Shown here: positions 45,348 to 53,959 of the stretch, piece by piece | Layout of the letters: every line of letters starts with the position of its first letter | Numbering within the stretch: position 1 is the stretch's first letter | Origin: an uncultured Lachnospiraceae bacterium | Lineage (GTDB): Bacteria; Bacillota; Clostridia; Lachnospirales; Lachnospiraceae | DNA: 64,000 nt | Reading direction: 5' to 3' | Assembly (NCBI GenBank): GCA_910578885.1 | Contig: CAJTSH010000013.1 | Location: forward strand, 19,130-83,129 | Made by a program: the position numbers and the translations under genes | Notes under the pieces: model-generated | What the model was told of the DNA's origin: nothing | The model's input: only the letters and a program-made list of their open reading frames with translations | Database searches by the model: none

Positions 45348-47582
45348 CTAATTCTTCTGCCAGTTCTCAAAGGTAAGATAATCCCCTGTCCTGATTCCTC
45401 CGATCCTATGATTCGAGAACGTATCATAGTCATTAAAATAAACGGCAAATTCCGGCAGCTCCTTTTGTAAATCCTCCGAAAACAGCTTTGCTACCTTCCG
45501 CTCATTTGCTTTCACTGACGCATTCGCAGCAAAGGAAATCGTACCGCCGCTTAAAATCATTCCCTCAAATGTCCTCGGAACCATCACGTCGCCTGTCGCA
45601 ACAATGATTCCTTCCTCATAGCCCGCAGGAACCGAATATACGGTGTCTGGGTTGTTCACCAAAACAACTGCCCGGTAATGACCGGTCATCCCTGAAACCT
45701 CTTCCTTCACCGCTTCTTTTATGTTCATGCTGCCAGCTCCTGCCGGAAGCTCATCCACAAATTTCTGTTTATTGACCAATCGTTCAAATAACGGGTCTGC
45801 TGTTTTATCCACCTCACCCGCCGCATTGGTTATCCTTACATTATCGGCAGTCACTTCACTTAACTGTTCCTCCAGTTCTAATTGAAGGGATTTATAGGTG
45901 ACGGCAAGCCTGCTGACATAATCCCAGAATACGCCTCCCTCGTCCCAGTCTTCTTCTCCGCCAATTGCAATTTTTTCCTGAAGCTGCTCACCTCCCGCGC
46001 TCCGGTACATAAGGTTTCCCTGAAATGTATAGAGGCGGTTATCGTCGAGTATAATCGCATCCTGATCAATATAACCGTTCGCATAGCCCTCCAATTTATC
46101 ACGATTGCTGTCAAAATACGCTTTGAAATACTCATTCGCCTTCTGCTCGGACGCAAAATTCAAATAATAACAGACAATCGGCAGATGCGTCGCATTGTCA
46201 ATATAATGATACGGCGTCACCGGCCGGCTTCCATCCAGATAAGACATAACATCGTTTACTGTAATACTGTTCTGGTATGCCGCCAATCCCGCAGCGGTAA
46301 ATACATCCCGTATCCCGTCTCCGTCCGTATCCTCCAAATACTCCTCCTGTACAAAATAAGCAATCTGATTTGTGCGGACCGACAGCGACTCCCCCAGCAT
46401 GATATCCGAATTCTGGGTATTTCCGCCGCTCCCTCTGGAAATATAAGAACGTCCGGAAAGCATCAGATAATTCAGATTGCTCATGTTCAATTTACATTCT
46501 TTTGCATTTACCATAATTGCACTGCTGAAAGCAGAATTGTCCGCAGACGATACCGCCCCATAATTTTCCTGATAATTGTAACCATAGTAACTGCCGGAAA
46601 GCTCCACCTGGCTGCCTTTCCCATTGAGCGTCAGATCATCCGCAATATAGCAGTTTCCATTCAAAACCAGTCCTGACGGGCTTCCCTTCCCCGTCGTCTC
46701 CACATTTTCCGCCCATATTTCAGAAGAAGCGCTCCCGATCTTCAAGTTGGAGCCGCTCTCCGCCGTAATATCACCGCGGGTAACAATCCAGCCGCCTGTC
46801 ATTACGGCAGAGCCGCCGTTCATACCGAGAATGCCGTCCGCTCCCGCATACACACTTCCGTCAACACTGATATTCGGCACATTTACCTGAAGCTGTCTGT
46901 CTGCAATCAGCGCATATTTCATAAATCCCCGCGCCGCATCTGTGCCGCCGAAATCCATTGCCGGCGTGCGAAAAGCCAAATCCGTTGTTATCGTAGTCTC
47001 ATAATCCTGCGCATCTTTATAGGTCACTTTTACATTTTTGAGCGTAAAAATCCCCTCCAGATAATCCATTGTATATTCCGCTTCTGCCGGAGCCGTTACC
47101 ACACAGTTCTTCCATCCGGCAGTTGAAAGACAATCCTTGAGAGCGTCTACTTTATATCGGGAAATTTCATATGCCGGAACCGTTGAGCCGACAGCCTCAT
47201 AGCTGACCTGTTTTCCTGCGGAGCTGTCAGCAAGATTCATTTTCAGGCGGTCCATGTAATTTCTCCCAAATTCCTGCTGAATATCCTTACCTGCCGCAGC
47301 ATAGGAAAGATAATTTTCCAGAGAATCCGCATATGCCTGCTCCATAGCAAGGGCTGCGGCAGCGTTGAGTCCTGCCGTCAGCTCATTCAGTACCGATTCT
47401 GCCTGATAAAAATTCTTTTTTCCGCCGCGCTCCGCTTCTTTCATCTCAATATTTGCTATCGTAGCATTTGTGATAATAACGGCAATCACGCCCACGAAAA
47501 TGAGAGCACATAATACCGCAATCAACGATGCACCTTTATTTTGCCCTTTTAATGACCATCTGCTTCCCACAGCCGCTCTCAC
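45348..47582 (-). CDS. Very large minor pilin (PilX/GspK-like) without Glu5, with beta-solenoid-like region
   Basis: 744 residues. The N-terminus KGQNKG|ASLIAVLCALIFVGV is a prepilin signal, but the residue at mature position 5 is Ala22 instead of Glu, as in GspK-type tip pseudopilins. After the helix comes a mixed domain (about 60-225), then a long Gly/Asn/Ser-rich repetitive beta region (about 230-385; short strands such as ISVDGSVYAG, WIVTRGDITA, NCYIADDLTL), reminiscent of the solenoid of Thermus ComZ. A further domain follows and a short beta stretch near 685-715. It overlaps the PilV-like gene by ATGA. A tip location is expected because Glu5-less pilins cap the filament. Confidence 0.8.
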   Translation of the reverse strand: MRAAVGSRWSLKGQNKGASLIAVLCALIFVGVIAVIITNATIANIEMKEAERGGKKNFYQAESVLNELTAGLNAAAALAMEQAYADSLENYLSYAAAGKDIQQEFGRNYMDRLKMNLADSSAGKQVSYEAVGSTVPAYEISRYKVDALKDCLSTAGWKNCVVTAPAEAEYTMDYLEGIFTLKNVKVTYKDAQDYETTITTDLAFRTPAMDFGGTDAARGFMKYALIADRQLQVNVPNISVDGSVYAGADGILGMNGGSAVMTGGWIVTRGDITAESGSNLKIGSASSEIWAENVETTGKGSPSGLVLNGNCYIADDLTLNGKGSQVELSGSYYGYNYQENYGAVSSADNSAFSSAIMVNAKECKLNMSNLNYLMLSGRSYISRGSGGNTQNSDIMLGESLSVRTNQIAYFVQEEYLEDTDGDGIRDVFTAAGLAAYQNSITVNDVMSYLDGSRPVTPYHYIDNATHLPIVCYYLNFASEQKANEYFKAYFDSNRDKLEGYANGYIDQDAIILDDNRLYTFQGNLMYRSAGGEQLQEKIAIGGEEDWDEGGVFWDYVSRLAVTYKSLQLELEEQLSEVTADNVRITNAAGEVDKTADPLFERLVNKQKFVDELPAGAGSMNIKEAVKEEVSGMTGHYRAVVLVNNPDTVYSVPAGYEEGIIVATGDVMVPRTFEGMILSGGTISFAANASVKANERKVAKLFSEDLQKELPEFAVYFNDYDTFSNHRIGGIRTGDYLTFENWQKN

Positions 47583-48634
47583 TCTCCTTTCATGCTGTTG
47601 ACCGTAATATAAGGCTCAAAGCCTGATACTTCCGCTTCTCCTTTTTTATAGATATCTGCCTGCAATTTCGCAATTCGAACCGGCGCCGCAGTCCCGGCTA
47701 AAGACTTGACGTCCGTAATCAGATAACCCATATCATCCCATACATGCCCCGCTTCTACGTTGGTATGGATATCACCGAGATAAGTGCGCCCTGCAATCCT
47801 TACCCCATATGGCGGTGCGCCCGGATTCTGGCAGATCAGATACAGATCCGGTGCAGCCATGACCCCTGTACCCCTGTTGATACTCACGCTGTCTGTCTGC
47901 TGCACCCGGTTGTATAAGAGATAAATACGGTTCAGTTCATCTACATTTCTCTCATCCGCACCAGCGCAGTCATAGGTAACCGCCTCTCCGGCGCTCCCCT
48001 TAAGCCCCGTACAGGTATAGGCATATTTCACACTGACCCGATATCCGCTGCCGTCCGTCTGCAGCTCAATGACAATATCACGGGAAAGGTTATTTTGAAT
48101 CTCATCCGCCGTCAGTCTTACTTCTCCTGCATTCGCCGAACAAAATGCACGGTTCACCGCCGTAAAATATGCAAGCGCTTCTTGAAGCTGGCCTTGTTCT
48201 AAAACAAGCGTATCTTTTGCAGGATCAATCCCATAGAAAGCAGATTCTGTATCCGCCGCCCCATCCGTCTCTACGGTAACTACTACGTCATACTTCCCGC
48301 CAATATCATCTGCCAGCCCCAGAAACTGCACCGTCCCAATTCCCGATGCATCTATGCTGTTGGATTTCTCCGTATACATGCGGTCGGTAAGATAAGGGAT
48401 GGAATAAGCGCCGGAAGGCAATTTTTGAACCAGCGGATTTTCAGCATTTAATTGTTCTAAAATCTCCTGTGAAAGCATGGTCGCCTGCTGTTTTTCTGCC
48501 ATTCTGCTATTGTATTTCATTGATTCTGTGAAATAACTCAGCAGCGGAATTGATATGATTGCAAGGATTGCTATTGAAATAATTACCTCTATCAGGGAAA
48601 ATCCCATATTTCTGCTTTGTTCTTCGCTTCTCAT
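47579..48634 (-). CDS. Minor type IV prepilin, PilV-like
   Basis: 351 residues with class III signal NMG|FSLIEVIISIAILAIISIP (Glu5 present). The globular part is large for a PilV and beta-rich. It couples to the next gene by a 4-base overlap and lies 21 bases after the PilO-like gene. It probably pairs with the PilX-like protein in the tip complex. Confidence 0.85.
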   Translation of the reverse strand: MRSEEQSRNMGFSLIEVIISIAILAIISIPLLSYFTESMKYNSRMAEKQQATMLSQEILEQLNAENPLVQKLPSGAYSIPYLTDRMYTEKSNSIDASGIGTVQFLGLADDIGGKYDVVVTVETDGAADTESAFYGIDPAKDTLVLEQGQLQEALAYFTAVNRAFCSANAGEVRLTADEIQNNLSRDIVIELQTDGSGYRVSVKYAYTCTGLKGSAGEAVTYDCAGADERNVDELNRIYLLYNRVQQTDSVSINRGTGVMAAPDLYLICQNPGAPPYGVRIAGRTYLGDIHTNVEAGHVWDDMGYLITDVKSLAGTAAPVRIAKLQADIYKKGEAEVSGFEPYITVNSMKGE

Positions 48635-48655
48635 TCCCTACCCCTTTGCGTTTGC

Positions 48656-49474
48656 CTACTCTTCACTGCCGTTGTCTTCTGTCTGTTTTTTGGGCAGACT
48701 TGAACCAAAAAGATTGTTTACTCCTTTATTTACCCCATCCACCTGCGGCGCATCATATGCTTTCTCGGTGCCGGTCAGATAATACATATTTACCGTGACC
48801 GTTCCGCTTAACAATCCTGTCTCGCTGTCATACGCAGACGCCGCCGCTGTTATCGTCGTCCTGTCCTCAAACGTCTTTATGTAGGCGACCATCTTCTTAA
48901 AATCGTCATAAGACGCTTCATAACTCATTGTCAAAGCCGCATAATATCCGGCAATATCATCCTTCACCAATGCCGTTCCTTCTGCCGGCGCGGCAGTATC
49001 GGTGATATCCGTCCCATCAGTGCTCTCTGCCGCTGCAGTATCGGCGTTATCCATGTTTTCCGACGGAGCGTCAGCGGAGACACCTTCATCTGCCGCAGCG
49101 CCCTCAGACAGATTCATCACAAGATTATCCATAAGGAAACTTGCCTGCGTAATTTTGATGCCTGTTGACTCCTCCATGTCCTTTACAATCGCAATTGCCT
49201 TTTCTGTCGTCACATTTGCAGGATACTTCGCAATAATTTCTTCTATGCGCTGATTGAGCTCGTCTGTTTCCTGCCGCACCGCGGCTTCTCTTGCCGCCAT
49301 GTTCTCTAACTTCTGCACTTCTTCGCGGTCCGCGGCATTCGTTTCTTCCATTGCCTCCGCTTTTGCAGTGTAATTTTGAAATACAAGGAAATAAGAGCAT
49401 GCGATCAAGATGAGCGCAAACAGAATAAAAAGCAGTCTCTTATCGGAATCTGATACCTCTATTTTTTTCTTCAT
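48656..49474 (-). CDS. PilO-like pilus alignment protein
   Basis: 272 residues: short basic cytoplasmic start, one membrane helix (about 13-32), a coiled coil (about 38-85), and a ferredoxin-like region split by an Ala/Asp/Thr-rich low-complexity insert (about 125-170). This is the layout of PilO/GspM, which connects the inner platform to the filament. It overlaps pilM by ATGA. The acidic insert is unusual and may be a flexible linker. Confidence 0.75.
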   Translation of the reverse strand: MKKKIEVSDSDKRLLFILFALILIACSYFLVFQNYTAKAEAMEETNAADREEVQKLENMAAREAAVRQETDELNQRIEEIIAKYPANVTTEKAIAIVKDMEESTGIKITQASFLMDNLVMNLSEGAAADEGVSADAPSENMDNADTAAAESTDGTDITDTAAPAEGTALVKDDIAGYYAALTMSYEASYDDFKKMVAYIKTFEDRTTITAAASAYDSETGLLSGTVTVNMYYLTGTEKAYDAPQVDGVNKGVNNLFGSSLPKKQTEDNGSEE

Positions 49475-51120
49475 TGCGCATCAACCTCACTTTCCTCCGG
49501 GACATACTGATAATTCGCCATAACGGTAAACTGCCACACATTATTGCCCGCCTCATCCACGTTCTCTGCAACGGACGGAATCGTCACATCCGTAAGCATC
49601 GGTATCTCATTAAAATTCATTAGCAATGACGCAGCAGTAATCATCTTGTCGCAGGATATATTCAGAGTAACCGTATCTCCCGTAATAGACATTGACTGTA
49701 CTGTCGCAGTCTTCGGAAGCTGTTCCTCTAACGCCGGAATCAAATCGATAAGCTGCTCATTTTTCGTAACCGTCAGAGCATCAAAGCCCGCAAATTGCTG
49801 CTCTTTCTGTCTTGCCGCTGCATTTTCATCAAAAATTTCCTGTATATAGGCAAGACTTTCCATGCGGTCTGATAAATCCCGCTGCTCTGTTCTCGCCGCC
49901 AGATACCGCAGGCTTGCAGTCAGAACCAGAACAACCGAAGCCAGTGCAGAAACCGCCAATATGATATATGCGGACTGAAGACCGCTCTTTTTGCTCTCTT
50001 TCTCTTTTAGCTCCTTCGGCTTGATATCCAGCGGGTGAATGGCTGCTCCGGTAACGGATACCATACCGATTGCATAAAATTGCTCTGATCCATCATCACT
50101 CTTTTCTTTCAGGCCAAGCATCTCGCCATAATCTGCATCTACAAATTCTACCGGAATCTCACCGGCAAACAGACGCTTAATATTCGAAAATCTGGCGCCG
50201 TCCCCAAGCAGATAAAGACGTCCCCCAAATTCCTCCTGAATCTGGTTTTGATAATATTCCAACGCCGTATATACGATTCGGATGTAATAACTTAACGCCT
50301 CCTTCATATCTGCAAACGCCTCATTTAAAAGCGCCTGCTTCTCCTTTGTATCCTCCAAATCCCCGCCTTTAAAATCCTGCACATTTGGGAGATTATAGAG
50401 AACATCGTGCTTTGTAAGAAAATCAAACGCCTCGTACTCATCCTTTACTTCTAATACCGGATGCTCCAGCACTGTAGAAAGCGACGTATCGTAGCCATAT
50501 GGCGTAATCCTCTGGAATACCAGCTTCTTACTCCTTACAATTGAGATAACGGTCGCCTGTTCCTCCAACTGAACAATAATGGCATTTGACGTCATCCGGC
50601 TGCTCATATACTGAACCGCACTGTTTCCGATGTAGTCAAAGGATTCAATTGCAAGTCCCGCAGAGCCAGCAAAAGAATAATAATTATTCAAAAGGTTATC
50701 CGGCACCGCAACCAACAGCAGTTTTATCTTCTTTACGCCTTCCTCCTGAAAGGACTCCATCTTATGATAAGTAACCGTATAGTTCGACACATCCATCGGG
50801 AAAAATTCCCTCGACTGCATCTCAATAATACCGGCAATCTTATTGTCTTTGACCTCCGGTATACTGACCTCTCTGGTAACTACCTTGGAGGAGGATAAGG
50901 TAAATACCACTTCCTTCTCCCGGATATTCCGTTTCATAAGCTCCCGTTTCAGACATTCCGAAAGCTGTTCTTTATCCCGGATGTAGCCGTCCTCAACTGC
51001 ATGTTCCGGTGTACGGAAAGTGAATGCCTTATGAATCTGCGGCGTTTTCTTATGGTAATCCACCAGACACACCTTCGTCCACCAGATTCCCAGCTCAATG
51101 CTGACTACTCTCTTCGTCAT
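49471..51120 (-). CDS. pilM: PilM-PilN fusion protein
   Basis: About 549 residues from ATG 51120 (MTKRVVSIELG, after GAGGAG). Residues 1-350 are the actin-like PilM fold (SIELGIWWTKVCLVD, YIGNSAVQYMSS, YLLGDGARFSNIKRLF). A membrane helix at about 375-398 (AYIILAVSALASVVLVLTASL) and a PilN-like coiled coil plus ferredoxin-like domain form the rest. In most bacteria PilM and PilN are separate and PilM binds the PilN N-terminal tail; here they are one chain, so assembly is built in. It starts 259 bases after pilD, with a repeat element between. Confidence 0.85.
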   Translation of the reverse strand: MTKRVVSIELGIWWTKVCLVDYHKKTPQIHKAFTFRTPEHAVEDGYIRDKEQLSECLKRELMKRNIREKEVVFTLSSSKVVTREVSIPEVKDNKIAGIIEMQSREFFPMDVSNYTVTYHKMESFQEEGVKKIKLLLVAVPDNLLNNYYSFAGSAGLAIESFDYIGNSAVQYMSSRMTSNAIIVQLEEQATVISIVRSKKLVFQRITPYGYDTSLSTVLEHPVLEVKDEYEAFDFLTKHDVLYNLPNVQDFKGGDLEDTKEKQALLNEAFADMKEALSYYIRIVYTALEYYQNQIQEEFGGRLYLLGDGARFSNIKRLFAGEIPVEFVDADYGEMLGLKEKSDDGSEQFYAIGMVSVTGAAIHPLDIKPKELKEKESKKSGLQSAYIILAVSALASVVLVLTASLRYLAARTEQRDLSDRMESLAYIQEIFDENAAARQKEQQFAGFDALTVTKNEQLIDLIPALEEQLPKTATVQSMSITGDTVTLNISCDKMITAASLLMNFNEIPMLTDVTIPSVAENVDEAGNNVWQFTVMANYQYVPEESEVDAQ

Positions 51121-51238
51121 TTCCCGATCTCCTCCATAATTCTGCACGCTCCCCTATTTCCAAAAGCTAAGCCTTTCTCTTTTCCAATAAGCAAACTTAC
51201 AGTATTTTATTTTATATACCCAGACACCCAAAATACCA

Positions 51239-51382
51239 GTAACAGTTCAGCCTTCGGCTTCACTGTTACTGAATCCGCCCCATTCCGAGTTTGCCAAGGG
51301 CAAAGGGGCGGATTCTGCGGCTATTTCATTTTATTGGCTGCTAACTGCGCAGCAAGTGCGCAGTTGCAGGCTGAACTGTTAC
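51239..51382 (+). repeat. Palindromic repeat element, copy 2 (full, MITE-like)
   Basis: A 144-base element bounded by perfect 14-base inverted ends GTAACAGTTCAGCC (51239-51252) and GGCTGAACTGTTAC (51369-51382). Inside are GAATCCGCCCC...GGGGCGGATTC (51271-51315) and ACTGCGC-AGCAAGT-GCGCAGT. The first 75 bases match 12931-13007. The pilD stop codon lies in its right end. No transposase is encoded, so it is a non-autonomous or REP-like element. It fills the gap between pilD and pilM. Confidence 0.78.
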
Positions 51383-52125
51383 AAATACCACTCTATCATC
51401 CGATCGCCCCAAAGAGCAGCAATCAGTATTCCCGCAGATAAGTACGGACCCATCGCCAGCATACGCTCTGCCTTGCTGAATTTCATACGCAGCACATGTA
51501 TAAAAGCCCCCAGAATACACCCCGTAAAAAAGGCGAGAATAATCAGTTTCCATCCAAGAATGAGCCCCCCTGCCCCCATCAGCTTGACGTCGCCTCCTCC
51601 AATGGCGCGTCCTCCTGAAATCACATACAAAAGATACAACGCCAGACTTACGCTCACCATTCCGATCAAATGCTCCGTAAGATGCGCTCTGTCAATGATA
51701 CAGGAAATGATTCCAAGCCCAAACAGAAATAGATTTAATACGACAGGAATCTCAAATGTCCTTTCATCAATAACACTAATTACAAGCAGGGCAGATGCCA
51801 TCAGGCAATATAAGACGCTCTCCATACTGATACCGTTTGCCATGAAAACGATGAGATAACTTATGCCATTGAACGCCTCAATCAACGGATACTGCAAAGA
51901 GATTCTTGCCTTACAGTTCCGGCATCTGCCCCGCAATAAAATGTAGGAAAACACAGGGAACATGTCATACCAGTGCAGCTTGCAGCCGCAGTTCATGCAA
52001 TGGGAGTGCGGCAGTAAGCTCTCTTTTTTCGGAATCCGGTAGATACAGACATTTAAAAAGCTGCCGATTACAGTTCCGTAGAGAAATATAATGATGTAAA
52101 GTAAAATAAGTATGTACACTGGCAT
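51379..52125 (-). CDS. pilD: Type IV prepilin peptidase/methyltransferase
   Basis: A 248-residue aspartyl membrane protease with about eight helices. An N-terminal zinc-binding loop with Cys43, Cys46, Cys68 and Cys71 is in the cytoplasmic domain. The catalytic Asp120 (SVIDERTFEIP) and Asp179 (GGGDVKLMG, the GxGD motif) are present. It cleaves and N-methylates all five prepilins of this operon. Its stop codon lies in the inverted end of a repeat element, so the insertion set the present gene end. Confidence 0.92.
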   Translation of the reverse strand: MPVYILILLYIIIFLYGTVIGSFLNVCIYRIPKKESLLPHSHCMNCGCKLHWYDMFPVFSYILLRGRCRNCKARISLQYPLIEAFNGISYLIVFMANGISMESVLYCLMASALLVISVIDERTFEIPVVLNLFLFGLGIISCIIDRAHLTEHLIGMVSVSLALYLLYVISGGRAIGGGDVKLMGAGGLILGWKLIILAFFTGCILGAFIHVLRMKFSKAERMLAMGPYLSAGILIAALWGDRMIEWYL

Positions 52126-52154
52126 TGTGACAGTTCTCCCTTATGGTTTCTAAA

Positions 52155-52619
52155 TTACATATCGGCGATTACCTTGTCTAAATCAGTTCCGACAGCCTCC
52201 GTGGTAAGCTGCTTTTTATTAGCGTCATAAGTCACCTTAATACCTGTAATGCTATCCTTCGCAGTAGAAGTCATTTTTTGTGTCAAATCCGTCAATTGAT
52301 CGTATCCCGTCAGCTTTTTAATTTCTGCCTGCACAAGCGCTTCAAAGCTGTCTGCTGTTGCAGTACCATAAACATCTACCGTAAAATCACCGCTTGGCAT
52401 CTTCTCCGCATATGTAGAGCATGCCGTCATAGCCGCCGTAGAATAGCTGTTAATTAACTGCAGATCTTTTGATTCCTTCGAGCGGTTCAGATACGGAACC
52501 ACCTGCGTCCCCACAATACCTACCAGAATAGCCATAATCGCAATTACGATAATCAACTCTACGAGGGAAAATCCTTTGTTATTTGCCCTTCTCTCTTTTA
52601 GCTTGTTCATAAGTTTCAT
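52155..52619 (-). CDS. pilA: Major type IV prepilin
   Basis: 154 residues: leader RRANNKG, cleavage before FSLVELIIVIAIMAILVGIVG (Glu5 present), then a small globular domain with LINSYSTAAMTACSTYAE helix and C-terminal strands. Size and position between pilC and pilD point to the major subunit. A strong AGGAGGAGG ribosome site and two hairpins upstream (52666-52719) suggest separate or boosted expression. Cysteines are few (only one), so there is no disulfide loop as in Gram-negative PilA. Confidence 0.9.
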   Translation of the reverse strand: MKLMNKLKERRANNKGFSLVELIIVIAIMAILVGIVGTQVVPYLNRSKESKDLQLINSYSTAAMTACSTYAEKMPSGDFTVDVYGTATADSFEALVQAEIKKLTGYDQLTDLTQKMTSTAKDSITGIKVTYDANKKQLTTEAVGTDLDKVIADM

Positions 52620-52665
52620 TTCTCCTCCTCCTTATATGGAAAAAATATATTTTATTTATTATCAC

Positions 52666-52719
52666 GCGGTTCATGGCACCGCATAACAAACAGAATGATA
52701 CGCACCGCCCACTGTGCGT
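52666..52719 (-). promoter_or_regulatory. Two hairpins in the pilC-pilA gap
   Basis: GCGGT...ACCGC (52666-52682) and ACGCAC...GTGCGT (52700-52719) lie in the 106-base gap between pilC and pilA, followed on the minus strand by a 30-base A/T-rich stretch and the pilA ribosome site. They could stabilise the pilA message after processing or act as a weak attenuator. Confidence 0.4.
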
Positions 52720-52725
52720 CCAGCG

Positions 52726-53931
52726 CTAAATTGCATTGTAAAGGCTGAACATCGGCATCATGACCGCAAGGATAATCGGCACGACAATCAATGCCATGAC
52801 AACGATAATAAGAGGCTCTAACGCCGCCACAAGCGACTGGGTCGCCATCTCCACCTCTTCATCGTAATAGTCCGCAATCTTATCCAGCATCTCCTCCATA
52901 TTACCAGTCTCTTCCCCGATTCCGATCATATGGTAGACCATCGGCGGAAATACCCCGCTCTCCTCTAACGGCTTTGACAGCGGAATACCGTGGGTAACAT
53001 CTTTCTGAGCCTGCACTAATACCCGCTTTACCGCCTCATTTGTCATAATCTGGCCTACGATATGGATTGCATCCACCATCTTAATGCCGGAATTCATCAG
53101 GGTACTTAATGTCCTTGTCAGCCTTGCAGCGGCAGTCTTAATGGACAGCGCTCCGAACAAAGGCATTTTCAATCCCAATTTCCCGAAAAATAACGCCCCG
53201 TTTTCGGTCTTCTTTATCTCCCGCAGCAAAAACGCCACAAGAATTGCCACAATTAAAATGATATATCCTTTGGTCACCAGAAAATCGCTGACTCCCATCA
53301 CCGCCAGCGTAATCCCCGGCAGTTCAGCGTCCAGATCCTCAAAAGTCTCCGTAAAGGTCGGCACGATTTTAATCATCATAATTGCCACGACGGCAATGAT
53401 TACGACAATTAGTACAATCGGATAAATCATGGACTTAGCAACCAACGCCTTCAGATGCGCATCCTTTTCAAAGTGCTGTGCCAGACGGTCAAAGGTCTGT
53501 TCCAGACTTCCCGACGCCTCGCCGGCCGCTATCATATGTATCATAATTTCCGGAAATATCTTCGGGTACTCTCCAACGGCGTCTGCCAGCGTCTCGCCTT
53601 TTTGAACGGAATCTCTGACCTGCATGATTGTCTTTTGAAAAGTCTTGTTTTCCGTCTGCTCCGCAAGCATTTCCAATGCAGCAATTACCGTAACCCCTGC
53701 ATGCAGTACGCTCTGGAATTGCCTGCAGAAAATGCTTAATTCTCTTGGCTTTACTGCCTTACCGATATGGATTTCCACATCCTTGTTTAATGCACCTGTC
53801 AACGCAACCGATACAATTACGTTTCCGCCCTCTTTTAACTCGGCAGTCGCCGCTTCCAGATTCGGCGCCTCTAAAGTGCCGTTCTTGGATTTCCCATTTG
53901 ACTGAATTATTTCATATTTATAAACTGCCAA
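52726..53931 (-). CDS. pilC: Type IV pilus inner-membrane platform protein
   Basis: About 401 residues if translation starts at TTG 53931 (MAVYKYEIIQSNGKSKNG), the normal PilC length; the ATG at 54006 would overlap pilT and add 25 unrelated residues. Two homologous GspF domains (about 65-190 and 270-390) have motifs such as FCRQFQSVLHAGVTVIAALEML and MIAAGEASGSLEQTFDRLA, repeated as RTLSTLMNSGIKMVDAI and MIGIGEETGNMEEMLDKIA. Three membrane helices. It couples PilB/PilT ATP hydrolysis to pilin insertion or removal. Confidence 0.9.
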   Translation of the reverse strand: MAVYKYEIIQSNGKSKNGTLEAPNLEAATAELKEGGNVIVSVALTGALNKDVEIHIGKAVKPRELSIFCRQFQSVLHAGVTVIAALEMLAEQTENKTFQKTIMQVRDSVQKGETLADAVGEYPKIFPEIMIHMIAAGEASGSLEQTFDRLAQHFEKDAHLKALVAKSMIYPIVLIVVIIAVVAIMMIKIVPTFTETFEDLDAELPGITLAVMGVSDFLVTKGYIILIVAILVAFLLREIKKTENGALFFGKLGLKMPLFGALSIKTAAARLTRTLSTLMNSGIKMVDAIHIVGQIMTNEAVKRVLVQAQKDVTHGIPLSKPLEESGVFPPMVYHMIGIGEETGNMEEMLDKIADYYDEEVEMATQSLVAALEPLIIVVMALIVVPIILAVMMPMFSLYNAI

Positions 53932-53959
53932 TTCCGCCCAATCCTTTCCCCTGTAAATA

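Noticed and set aside
45882..46676. 264-codon plus-strand frame opposite the large pilin gene
   Set aside because: Antisense shadow with no ribosome site or motifs; the pilin reading has a prepilin signal and operon context.
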